45,876 nucleotides of DNA, taken from contig PKUI01000018.1 of NCBI GenBank assembly GCA_002869605.1, forward strand, positions 1 to 45,876. The letters are read 5' to 3'. The stretch's first letter is position 1. Each line of letters starts with the position of its first letter. The notes under the pieces are model-generated. The model was not told the origin of the DNA. It was given only the letters and a program-made list of their open reading frames with translations, and did not search any database. The position numbers were made by a program, and so were the translations under genes. The DNA is from Desulfuromonas sp. Its GTDB lineage: Bacteria > Desulfobacterota > Desulfuromonadia > Desulfuromonadales > SZUA-401. Below are positions 9,532-17,334 of this stretch, one piece after another.

Positions 9532-10560
9532 ATGCAGCAGGACTGGGGAGGCGGAAACCCCGCCGAAGAGCTGGAAAAGAAAATTATCGAGATGCGTGAT
9601 CGCATGAAGGGAAACCTGCCGCCGAAAAAGGGACTCCTGGTGGTTGCGGTCCTGTTGCTTGTACTGCTGGGCGGTTACAGCAGCTTTTACGAGGTCGATA
9701 CCGAGCAGACCGGGGTGGTGCTCCGATTCGGTAAGTATGTCGGGTTGACCGAGCCGGGGCTGCACTTCAAGCTCCCCTTCGGTGTCGACCGGGTCTACAA
9801 GGTGCAGACCGGACGTGTCCTCAAGGAAGAATTCGGCTTCCGCACGGTTAATCCCGGGGTGCGTTCGACGTACACCAAGAAGGGGCTGGAAGAGGAGTCG
9901 CTGACCCTCACCGGGGACCTCAATGTCAGCGATGTCGAGTGGATCGTGCAGTTCCAGATTGCCGATCCTTTCAAGTTCGTGTTCCGCATCAGCCGGCCGG
10001 TCGAGACCATCCGTGATATTGCCGAGGCGGTGGTGCGCAAGGCGGTCGGCAATTCCAACGTCAGTAAGGTGCTGACCACCGAGCGAGCAGAACTGGCCGG
10101 CAAGATCGAGTCCGACCTGCAGGGGATCCTCAACGATTACGACATTGGCGTGCGTATCGTCACCGTCAAGTTTCAGGATGTCACCCCGCCCGATCCGGTC
10201 AAGGCGGCCTTCAACGAGGTCAACGAGGCGGAGCAGCAGAAGGAGAGCCTGATCTTTCAGGCCCGCGAGCAGTACAACCGTGAGGTGCCCAAGGCGCGCG
10301 GCGAGGCCAAGCAGAAGATCCAGGAGGCGGAAGGCTACGCCACCGAAAGGATCAACGAGGCCAAGGGTGAGGCCAATAGGTTTTCCGCCATCCTCGCCGA
10401 ATACCGCAAGGCTCCCGAGGTGACCCGGCGGCGTATGTATCTAGAAACCCTTGAGGATGTGCTGCCGAGGTTTGAGGAAGTCTATATTATGGACAAGCAG
10501 GGAGGCGGCGTCCTGCCCTTCTTGCCGCTGCGCGCCGAGAAAGGGGGCCAGGTCAAATGA
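9532..10560 (+). CDS. hflK: HflK, SPFH-domain membrane protein
   Basis: 342 residues: a Gly/Pro-rich cytoplasmic N-terminus (GGGNPAEELEK), one membrane anchor at about 33-53 (GLLVVAVLLLVLLGGYSSF), then an SPFH/band-7 domain (EVDTEQTGVVLRFGKY) and a long helical region with Ala/Glu repeats (QYNREVPKARGEAKQKIQEAEGYA). HflK pairs with HflC in a large cage around the FtsH protease in the inner membrane and restrains its access to membrane proteins. A strong RBS (CAGGAGGAA) lies upstream. The stop overlaps the hflC start (ATGA), indicating coupled translation. Confidence 0.95.
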   Translation: MQQDWGGGNPAEELEKKIIEMRDRMKGNLPPKKGLLVVAVLLLVLLGGYSSFYEVDTEQTGVVLRFGKYVGLTEPGLHFKLPFGVDRVYKVQTGRVLKEEFGFRTVNPGVRSTYTKKGLEEESLTLTGDLNVSDVEWIVQFQIADPFKFVFRISRPVETIRDIAEAVVRKAVGNSNVSKVLTTERAELAGKIESDLQGILNDYDIGVRIVTVKFQDVTPPDPVKAAFNEVNEAEQQKESLIFQAREQYNREVPKARGEAKQKIQEAEGYATERINEAKGEANRFSAILAEYRKAPEVTRRRMYLETLEDVLPRFEEVYIMDKQGGGVLPFLPLRAEKGGQVK

Positions 10561-11489
10561 AAAACCCGATAGTTATTGGTTTGGCGCTTGTTGCGGCGAT
10601 GGTCGTCTTCTCAAGCAGCTTTTATGTTATCTATGAAGGCGAACAGGCGATTGTGACCCAGTTCGGTGCGCCGGTCGGTGAAGTCAAGTACCCGGGGCCG
10701 CATTTCAAGACTCCATTCATACAGGATGTGAGGCGCTTTGACAGCCGTATCCTCAAGTGGGACGGCGATCCGAACCAGATCCCGACCAAGGACAAGAAGT
10801 TTATTTTTGTCGATACCACTGCGCGCTGGCGGATCGTCGACCCGCTGGTGTTCTACAAGACCGTGGCCACGGAGCGTGGTGCGCAGAGCCGCCTTGACGA
10901 TATCATCGACTCGGTGGTGCGTGACGCTGTTTCGGGACGTTTGCTGGTTGAGCTGGTACGTGGCAGCGACTATGTTCCCGAGGAGGGGACGTCGGAGCGC
11001 TTTGAAGTCGATGGAGTTATGATCCCGCGCGAGGAGATCGTCGGACGGGAGGAGATTCTTACTTCGTTGCTCGAAAAAGCGCGTACCAGCACGCCCGAGT
11101 ACGGTATCGAGCTGATCGACGTGCAGTTCAAGCGGGTTAACTACATCGAACAGGTACGGCGCAGCGTTTACGAACGGATGATCAACGAACGTAAGCAGGT
11201 CGCGACCCAGTACCTCTCGGAGGGCGAAGGAGAGAAGGCCGATATCCTCGGGCAGATGGGGCGCGAGCTGAAGGAGATCCGTTCCGAGGCCCAGCGCCAG
11301 GCCCTCGAGATCCGCGGTCGCGGCGATGCCGAGGCGACGGCAATCTACGCCCGTGCCTACAACCGCGACAAGGAGTTCTACGCCTTCATCCGTACCCTCG
11401 AGTCGTACAAGAAGTCGATTGGCAATAACGGCAGGCTGGTTATTTCCACCGACTCCGACTTCTATAAATACCTGAAAAAAACGCGTTAA
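10557..11489 (+). CDS. hflC: HflC, SPFH-domain partner of HflK
   Basis: 310 residues: one N-terminal membrane anchor (IVIGLALVAAMVVFSSSFYVI), the SPFH domain (YEGEQAIVTQFGAPVGEVKYPGPH) and a C-terminal helical region (GEGEKADILGQMGRELKEI, RGRGDAEATAIYARAY). The 4-base overlap with hflK and the terminator after it define a two-gene operon. Within the family, the C-terminal segment EFYAFIRTLESYKK is characteristic of HflC. Confidence 0.95.
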   Translation: MKNPIVIGLALVAAMVVFSSSFYVIYEGEQAIVTQFGAPVGEVKYPGPHFKTPFIQDVRRFDSRILKWDGDPNQIPTKDKKFIFVDTTARWRIVDPLVFYKTVATERGAQSRLDDIIDSVVRDAVSGRLLVELVRGSDYVPEEGTSERFEVDGVMIPREEIVGREEILTSLLEKARTSTPEYGIELIDVQFKRVNYIEQVRRSVYERMINERKQVATQYLSEGEGEKADILGQMGRELKEIRSEAQRQALEIRGRGDAEATAIYARAYNRDKEFYAFIRTLESYKKSIGNNGRLVISTDSDFYKYLKKTR

Positions 11490-11501
11490 ATCGAACCCTT
11501 C

Positions 11502-11528
11502 AGGGGCCTCTTCGAGGCCCCTTTTTTT
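11502..11528 (+). terminator. Rho-independent terminator of hflKC
   Basis: AGGGGCCTC, loop TTC, GAGGCCCCT, then T7. Perfect 9-bp stem. Confidence 0.92.
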
Positions 11529-11609
11529 ATGTTGCATCACGGGGAAAACGGCCATATATCTGCTATTCTCGTTAGCAGAACACTACATTACTTCTTTTGG
11601 CGGTGCCCC

Positions 11610-12131
11610 ATGACCAAGCGTGTTACGGAAGATCAACTTGAAATCCGCGAGATGACCATCGACGATCTCGCGGCAGTTTTCCACCTCGGCGAACAACTCT
11701 TCACCTCCGAATTTTCTCCCAGCATGTATCGCACCTGGGACGAGTACGAGATCACCACCCTGTTCAACTCCGACAGCGAGCTCTGCCTGGTTGCGGAGGT
11801 CGCTGAGGAGATCGTCGGCTTCGCACTCGGCACCACGGTGGAGAAGCAGAACTCGGCCTGGAAGTATGGTTACCTGGTCTGGATCGGCATCCGTCCCGGT
11901 CTGCAAAAGGTCGGCGCCGGCGGCAAGCTGTTTGCAGAAATCCGCGAGCGGATGGTCGAACAGGGGGTGCGCATGATGATCATCGACACCGACACCGACG
12001 CCGACAACGAGGCCGGCATCAACTTCTTCAAGAAGCAGGGGTTCGACAACATTCAGGAGCATGTCTACATGACGCTCAACCTCTCTCGGCAGAAGAAACA
12101 GAAGCAGCAAAAGGGGAAAGGGAAGGGCTGA
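11610..12131 (+). CDS. GNAT-family N-acetyltransferase
   Basis: 173 residues from ATG 11610 (MTKRVTEDQLEIREMTIDD). The acetyl-CoA loop is GLQKVGAGGKLF, preceded by strand YLVWIGIRP and followed by MIIDTDTDADNEAGINFFKKQGF, the usual motif A/B order. It ends in a Lys/Gln-rich tail (RQKKQKQQKGKGKG). The frame extends 27 codons upstream through the terminator region, which is not credible as coding. Substrate unknown. The M20 peptidase starts two bases after its stop, so the two are co-transcribed and could act on one small-molecule or peptide pathway (inference). Confidence 0.85.
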   Translation: MTKRVTEDQLEIREMTIDDLAAVFHLGEQLFTSEFSPSMYRTWDEYEITTLFNSDSELCLVAEVAEEIVGFALGTTVEKQNSAWKYGYLVWIGIRPGLQKVGAGGKLFAEIRERMVEQGVRMMIIDTDTDADNEAGINFFKKQGFDNIQEHVYMTLNLSRQKKQKQQKGKGKG

Positions 12132-12133
12132 GC

Positions 12134-13261
12134 ATGGCCGAACGTCTCGAGCAGGTCTGGAACGCCATCGATCCCGAGCGTCTGCGCACGACCCTGATGG
12201 AGATGATCGATATCTATTCCCCCTCGGGGAAGGAGGAAGATGTCCAGCTCTACCTCGAGCAGCGTCTGGCTGCCTGCGGCATCCCCGTAATGCGCCAGGT
12301 GGTCGAAGAGGAACGCTACAACCTGGTTGCCACCATGGGCAAGGGGGAGCCCTCTTTCTACCTGGTCGGGCATGTCGATACGGTGGCGGCCTGGGATATT
12401 GACGAGTACGCGGCGGTCGAGGAGTGGGGCGTGGTGCGGGGCTTGGGCAGCGCTGACATGAAGGGGGGCTGCGCGGCCATGGTTGAAGCCTGGCTGGCAC
12501 TGGCGACGCTCCCCGATGAGCAGCGACCGAACCTCGGCCTGCTGCTGGTTGTCGGTGAAGAGGAAAATGGCGACGGCAGCGAACGGTTTCTGCAGAAGTG
12601 TCAACCGGAGTGGGTGGTGATTGGCGAGCCGACTTCGCTGAAGCCGGCATTCAGCCACTACGGCTACATCGAGATCCGGCTGGTCACGCAGGGGCGCCGC
12701 CGCCACTCTTCTCTGCCGGAGCTCGGGCACAATGCCATCGAGTCGATGTTGCGTGTGCTGCTGCAGCTGGAGCGCGCGCCGCTCTTCGAACAGCGTGCCG
12801 ATCAGCTGGTCTACTCGATTCGGGAGATGAGTTCATCGCGGGCAGGGTTTGTGGTCCCTGATCGCTGTGAAACGCTCATCGATCTCCATCTCTCCCCGCA
12901 GGTCAAGCCGGCCGAGGTGCGTGCCCTGATCGAAAAGGAGATCAAAAAGGCCCGTCGCACGATCAAGGGTATCGACCTGACCATCGATATCGATTTCGAA
13001 GCTGCCGGCTATGAACTGGTTACGGAGAATGCGCTGGCGGCAGCTCTCGAGGAGATCTATCCGCGCCTGAACCTCCCCTTCGAGCGGATCCCGTTCCGTT
13101 CCCACTCGGATGGCAACCTCTTTTACCAGGCGGGATGCCAGCCGCTGGTGTTGGGGCCCGGGTCCCTGGAGACGGCTCATACCGACGAGGAGCAGACCAG
13201 CCTGGCCGAGGTGGAGGCCGCCGCGCGCATTTATGCCGCGCTAGGACTGGTAGGACGCTGA
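12134..13261 (+). CDS. M20-family metallopeptidase (ArgE/DapE/carboxypeptidase-like)
   Basis: 375 residues. Metal and catalytic sites in order: GHVDTV (His and catalytic Asp), the bridging Asp in GSADMKGG, VGEEENG (catalytic and metal Glu), a Glu/Asp region GEPTSLKP, and a C-terminal His in ETAHTDEEQ. The dimerisation domain begins after SHYGYIEIRLVTQGRRRHSS. Two zinc ions are expected. Sequence does not separate deacetylase, desuccinylase or peptidase roles; the cell uses DapL, so a DapE role is unnecessary. RBS AAAGGGAAGGG sits at the end of the acetyltransferase gene. The neighbour suggests an acetylation/deacetylation pair, which is speculative. Confidence 0.85.
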   Translation: MAERLEQVWNAIDPERLRTTLMEMIDIYSPSGKEEDVQLYLEQRLAACGIPVMRQVVEEERYNLVATMGKGEPSFYLVGHVDTVAAWDIDEYAAVEEWGVVRGLGSADMKGGCAAMVEAWLALATLPDEQRPNLGLLLVVGEEENGDGSERFLQKCQPEWVVIGEPTSLKPAFSHYGYIEIRLVTQGRRRHSSLPELGHNAIESMLRVLLQLERAPLFEQRADQLVYSIREMSSSRAGFVVPDRCETLIDLHLSPQVKPAEVRALIEKEIKKARRTIKGIDLTIDIDFEAAGYELVTENALAAALEEIYPRLNLPFERIPFRSHSDGNLFYQAGCQPLVLGPGSLETAHTDEEQTSLAEVEAAARIYAALGLVGR

Positions 13262-13359
13262 TTTCATGTTCAAGACAACGGGGTGAGTGGGAGAGTTAAC
13301 GAACAGGCTTGCTCGAGAAAATGAAACAGAGCGAAATTGTCCACAGGGTTAACCCCTTA

Positions 13360-13701
13360 CTAAGGGTCTTGTAGCAGGTTGTCTATGTCGTGTTGGCTTA
13401 GCCGGTTGCTTGACGATGGTGAAATTCCACGTAAGTGGTCAGTTATTATCTTCACGTGCCATTTTTGATTATCCGTGTCGGCTACTGTATTCAGAAGTAT
13501 TTTTAGTGACTTTTGCTGTTCTTTTTTTGACAGAGGTTGGCTCTTATTTAGCATCGTAGCGAATACGTTGCCCTCTGTGGGACTGCCAATTTCTTTATCG
13601 AGTTTAATAAATTCATGATTGCCCTCGTTGTCTACTAGATCAAGGTGAATTGAACCACCATCCAGTAGGGATGTACATTTGGTTATTCGATAAGCGCTCA
13701 T
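13360..13701 (-). CDS. Small hypothetical protein
   Basis: 113 residues from ATG 13701 (MSAYRITKCTSLLDGG), with ACGGAAACAG upstream. Soluble, charged; ends NRLSQHDIDNLLQDP. I do not recognise a family. Codon use is more AT-rich than the flanking housekeeping genes. It lies 79 bases downstream of the pentapeptide/DUF3592 gene on the same strand and is probably part of that group. Confidence 0.5.
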   Translation of the reverse strand: MSAYRITKCTSLLDGGSIHLDLVDNEGNHEFIKLDKEIGSPTEGNVFATMLNKSQPLSKKEQQKSLKILLNTVADTDNQKWHVKIITDHLRGISPSSSNRLSQHDIDNLLQDP

Positions 13702-13780
13702 AGATCTGTTTCCGTTGCGAAGAAATAAATTACATGGCAGACGGGGCGTCACTATACACGATCTCGGCCAGCTTTCTTGC

Positions 13781-15169
13781 TCACTCTTCCGGGGTGTCCG
13801 ATGTTTCCTTGTCCGGGGATGGTTTTTTCCACTCTCGACAAGAGTCCAAGAAAATCTTCCGGGCAATGACCAATAAGTAGATGCCGCAAAATAATAAAAT
13901 CAACCAGGTGTAAGTGAACCCCGGGCGAATAACCGACCAGTCCGGATCGGTAGGATCATAATGAATCGGCAGTCGATGTCCAATTGTGTATTGTGCCCGC
14001 GCCTTTTCGGCAGACGATTCAAGCCAGTAAATGTTCCAGTTGTCGAGAGAAATTTCCTGACCCTCATAGAGGGTGCCATTGACCTGATATTCGTAGCGTA
14101 CATGTACGGAATAGTAGCCGGGAGGCTCTTGAGTGTCTTTCCACTCAACCCAGGAGCGCTTGATGATTGCTGCCGTTGTGGGCCACTTTCCGCTCTCCCG
14201 TCCTTTGCTGAAATTCTGCCAGCCAAAAATTATCATCCCGCAGGCAAAGGTGACAATCATCAGGCTGAATCCTGCTCCGAGGAAGAGTTCCCGCCAGTCC
14301 GACTTCGGTCCGGTCGATTGATTTTTGGGAACGCTCGAATGGTTTGAGCTGGTTTCAATTGCCGCCTGTTTGAGGCCTCGCCGCTTGGAGAATAATTGAT
14401 TCAGAGAAACCGACATTGCCACTGTTATGACGATAGCCTGAGTTATATATAAAGACATCGGTGGTGCAACGAGGTTGAAGCCTGCCAGCGGTAGTTCGAT
14501 CAAGAATGCGGAGATGGCCAGCGTGGTCAGTGGATTTTGTTTTAGCTCAGCAGGTGCGGAATACTGAACGCCACGAAACAGATCTGGAGCATAGAGAAAG
14601 TGGTGACCAAGCAGAATCAGGAACATCCATAACGACGAAGCGGCAATACCGCTACCGGTTGAGGTCACCGTTGTCACATAGTGCACACCCAAGGCAGTTG
14701 CGGTGAGCAGCGCCAGGTAGAGCGGAACGCCAATAAACAGCCCCAGCAGATTTTCAAGGAGGGTTGTCGCGTCTTTGTACCCCTTGGGCATTTGCGCGCC
14801 GACGAGGCTGGTTCCGTCAAATATCGCGTTATCGATGATCGCTCCCCTGAGGCAGGCTTTGGAGAGTGAAGCATCGGTGAAATCCGTACCTGTGAAATTA
14901 ACGCCACGCAAATCGGCTGCCAGCAGGTTGGCGTGTTTGAGTACGGCGCCGGAAAAGTCAGCTCCCAGTGCTCTGGATTCAGCCATGCTTGCCCCGGAAA
15001 GATCCGCGCCGCGCAGGATTGACCGAGACAGATCAGCTTGGCCGAGGTCGGCACCGGCCAGCTGTACACCGCTTAGGTCCAGCCCTCTCAAGTCCCATGG
15101 CGGCTCAGGCATCTCCCCTGAAACCGCACCGGTTTGCGTGAGTTTCCACCAGGTATGCTTGTGGTTCAC
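13781..15169 (-). CDS. Pentapeptide-repeat membrane protein with DUF3592-like domain
   Basis: 462 residues from a GTG at 15169 that overlaps the TGA of the upstream gene (GTGA), with AGGGG 9 bases before it; an ATG at 15112 is possible but has its purine run directly abutting. Residues ~25-126 are tandem A(D/N)LxX pentapeptides (GADLGQADLSRSILRGADLSGA) forming a quadrilateral beta-helix. Then four hydrophobic helices (~140-270), a fifth (~305-322), and an extracytoplasmic DUF3592-like domain with RYEYQVNGTLYEGQEI and HYDPTDPDWSVIRPG. A final membrane helix (TWLILLFCGIYLLVIA) precedes a charged tail. Translational coupling to the ADP-ribosylglycohydrolase suggests shared function. Role unknown. 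Confidence 0.72.
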   Translation of the reverse strand: MNHKHTWWKLTQTGAVSGEMPEPPWDLRGLDLSGVQLAGADLGQADLSRSILRGADLSGASMAESRALGADFSGAVLKHANLLAADLRGVNFTGTDFTDASLSKACLRGAIIDNAIFDGTSLVGAQMPKGYKDATTLLENLLGLFIGVPLYLALLTATALGVHYVTTVTSTGSGIAASSLWMFLILLGHHFLYAPDLFRGVQYSAPAELKQNPLTTLAISAFLIELPLAGFNLVAPPMSLYITQAIVITVAMSVSLNQLFSKRRGLKQAAIETSSNHSSVPKNQSTGPKSDWRELFLGAGFSLMIVTFACGMIIFGWQNFSKGRESGKWPTTAAIIKRSWVEWKDTQEPPGYYSVHVRYEYQVNGTLYEGQEISLDNWNIYWLESSAEKARAQYTIGHRLPIHYDPTDPDWSVIRPGFTYTWLILLFCGIYLLVIARKIFLDSCREWKKPSPDKETSDTPEE

Positions 15170-16257
15170 GGCGTAAAGCCCCTGTCGGCGTAAGGGGGAA
15201 ACAGTCTGCGCGCAGCATGCAGTAACACGATCACAAAAAAGAACAGATTCCTGCAAAATATGAACGGCATCCGGTAGGGGAGAGCATTGAAGCGCCTGGT
15301 ACTCGATTGGCCGGTCATGTGCGCGGCGAGTCGTCGCAGTAGGGGGATGTTAATCGGCCAGTCTGTAACGCTATCGCGCCAGCGCACAGGAATCCCTTCT
15401 TCGCCTAAGCCCGCACCAGCAATGCCACCAGCAATGGCGGCGGTAGTGTCGGTATCCCCGCCCAGCAACACCAGTTCGGTGATCATGCGTGCGAAATCTT
15501 TTCCATGGACCAGCCAGGCAAAAAGCACAACCGGCACCGTGTGGTAGATGTAGCCGGTAACGCCATTACTCAGGCCCAGGGAACAGGAAAATTCCCGCAC
15601 GGAACTGCCGCTCTGTAATCCTTTCCGTATATGGGCGTGCAATTGTTGCCAGTCTGGGTCGGCAAACTCTGCGAAAGAGATGCTGTCCAGAAAGCCATTG
15701 ATGTCAAATTCTTCGTCTGGACCATGTTGGCTACTGTATGCGGCGGCCGTGGCGATGGCCAGTGAGCCGATTAGAGCTTTGGGGTCGGTGTGGGTAAGAC
15801 GGGTAGAGAGGGAGACGTATTCCTTTATCTTCTCGGGCTGGTCTCTGAAAAAGACCCCGATGATGCTTGCTCTCATGGCGGGGCCATTGCCGGCGCTGCG
15901 AATACCACTTTTTCTGGCCGGGAACCCGATCCAGAGTTTGAGGCAGGCCTTCAGGGTCGCGAGCCCGACGCCGGCAGGAAGCATCGCGATCCACCAACGC
16001 AGACGCCATCCCATGGCGCGTGTAAATGAACCTGCATCGTTGGGGTGTTCGGCTATTGAGCAGGCTGTAATGAAGGCGTGTTCGGTATCATCGCTGATCA
16101 TGCCTCGCCCAAACAGGAAGCGGTGCTCAAGGTTGCCAGGGACCATCTTGCGGATCCGTTTCGGGCTTATCCCTTCAAAGGGGAGACCAAGGGCATCTCC
16201 TGCCGCCGTACCGATCAAGCTGCCGAGAATGGCTTCTTCAAGCGTGCCAATGCTCAT
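15166..16257 (-). CDS. ADP-ribosylglycohydrolase (DraG/ARH-like) with C-terminal hydrophobic segment
   Basis: 363 residues. Family motifs: GTAAGDALGLPFEG (residues ~16-29), the Mg-binding SDDTEHA (~55-61) and LLGGDTDTTAAIAGGIAGA (~265-283), which together place the two metal ions that cleave ADP-ribose from a protein or DNA. Unusually, after the catalytic domain the chain ends with RMPFIFCRNLFFFVIVLLHAARRLFPP, a likely membrane anchor absent from DraG. Start ATG 16257 has only a weak GGCAGAAG. The next gene overlaps by four bases. Nitrogenase regulation (DraG proper) has no support here, as no draT or nif gene is present. Confidence 0.85.
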   Translation of the reverse strand: MSIGTLEEAILGSLIGTAAGDALGLPFEGISPKRIRKMVPGNLEHRFLFGRGMISDDTEHAFITACSIAEHPNDAGSFTRAMGWRLRWWIAMLPAGVGLATLKACLKLWIGFPARKSGIRSAGNGPAMRASIIGVFFRDQPEKIKEYVSLSTRLTHTDPKALIGSLAIATAAAYSSQHGPDEEFDINGFLDSISFAEFADPDWQQLHAHIRKGLQSGSSVREFSCSLGLSNGVTGYIYHTVPVVLFAWLVHGKDFARMITELVLLGGDTDTTAAIAGGIAGAGLGEEGIPVRWRDSVTDWPINIPLLRRLAAHMTGQSSTRRFNALPYRMPFIFCRNLFFFVIVLLHAARRLFPPYADRGFTP

Positions 16258-16639
16258 CTTCTGCCTTGTCTCATCTTGTGACCAATCAGCTGATAGTTTT
16301 AGTTCCCTTATCTGTTCCTCGTCAGCACAAAATATACGCTGAAATAGTTTGTAAAGATATTGTTCGACTCAACCGAGCTAGAATTTTATCTTGCTTAGTG
16401 GCTAGCCACACTATGGGAAGTCCTGATTTAGTCCTACGCGGCAAGGTAGCCGGGATGCTGTGCTCTTCTGGCCGAGGTGGATAGTTCTTGTTCTCGATTC
16501 TTTTATTTCGTCGTCCTTAAGATTGTCTGTCGTCACACATCAAAAATATCGAGACAAACGAAGGCTTCTCCCTGCCACCTCGGTGTGTGTCCCAGCTTCA
16601 CACTCTAGCTATAGTGATTGTAAGGTAGCTAATCTGAGG
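16258..16639. other. Intergenic stretch, 382 bases, no gene seen
   Basis: AT-richer than surrounding genes. Short open frames here lack ribosome binding sites and family-like sequence. I see no clear terminator or repeat; it presumably carries the promoter of the ADP-ribosylglycohydrolase operon (minus strand). Confidence 0.5.
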
Positions 16640-17038
16640 CTACCGATATCCGAAGTGATAAGGGGCACGGCAGCTTGAATTGAGCCAATCCAGAGCGTGG
16701 CTTTCACTGTACGCTACTTTGTAATTATATCCCGCATTACGCATCACAGTTTCGAGGAGCACGGTGCGTTCATCGCCTGAGTCACAGAGTAGACAGATTT
16801 TCCATGACCTGGTAATGCCAACCCTTTCGGCTCTTCCGTGTGCAAAGGCATATTTTTCCATAAATGTTGTTGCGCTTTTATGCCCCCGTATATCAATCAA
16901 CATTTTGTTGATGCCGACGATAGTGCCTTCGGAGGTAGCTTTCTTTGCGAATTCAGAGGCTATGTCGATTGTGACATCCATCTCCACTTTTACTAAAATA
17001 TAGTCGATATTTTGAGAAGTTTGAATTGTGTAGGCCAT
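16640..17038 (-). CDS. STAS-like single-domain protein
   Basis: 132 residues. Pattern: MAYTIQTSQNIDYILVKVEMDVTIDIASEFAKKA, then NKMLIDIRGHKSA (the strand and loop where anti-sigma antagonists place their phospho-acceptor), and a final KICLLCDSGDERTVLLETVMRNAGY..VAYSESHALDWL. This resembles short stand-alone STAS/SpoIIAA-like proteins of Geobacter relatives. A GGTGAG lies just before ATG. Isolated gene between the island and the cytochrome operon. Function inferred from fold only. Confidence 0.55.
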   Translation of the reverse strand: MAYTIQTSQNIDYILVKVEMDVTIDIASEFAKKATSEGTIVGINKMLIDIRGHKSATTFMEKYAFAHGRAERVGITRSWKICLLCDSGDERTVLLETVMRNAGYNYKVAYSESHALDWLNSSCRAPYHFGYR

Positions 17039-17283
17039 GTACTCACCACAGAAAGGTTTCGATCATCAGGTGGCAGATAACATTATAAGTTGCCGGGAAA
17101 TGAAGGGTTTCTTGTCTTGTCGGTTTCAAGGGGGAGGCTGTGTTTAGCCGTTCTCTCCTTCATAAGTGCTTCCCCCAGCTAAAATCCCAACCGCCTGGTT
17201 TTTTGCGCAAAAATAGTCACTGTTATATGCCCTTTAACCTGGGCAGTGGCGTTTTGTGTGGACTGCTGGGAGAAGTTTGAATG

Positions 17284-17314
17284 TTCGACCGCCGGGCATG
17301 ACCCGGCGGTCGAA
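17284..17314 (-). terminator. Perfect hairpin after the cytochrome operon
   Basis: 13-bp perfect stem TTCGACCGCCGGG / CCCGGCGGTCGAA with loop CATGA, 20 bases past the stop of the 13-heme gene. No T tract follows on the minus strand, so it may act as a transcript-stabilising or weak terminator hairpin. Confidence 0.6.
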
Positions 17315-17334
17315 GGTTGTCGTTTGTCAGTTAA

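Noticed and set aside
15166..16257. DraG nitrogenase switch
   Set aside because: The catalytic motifs fit the superfamily, but no draT or nif genes are present and the C-terminal hydrophobic segment is foreign to DraG.
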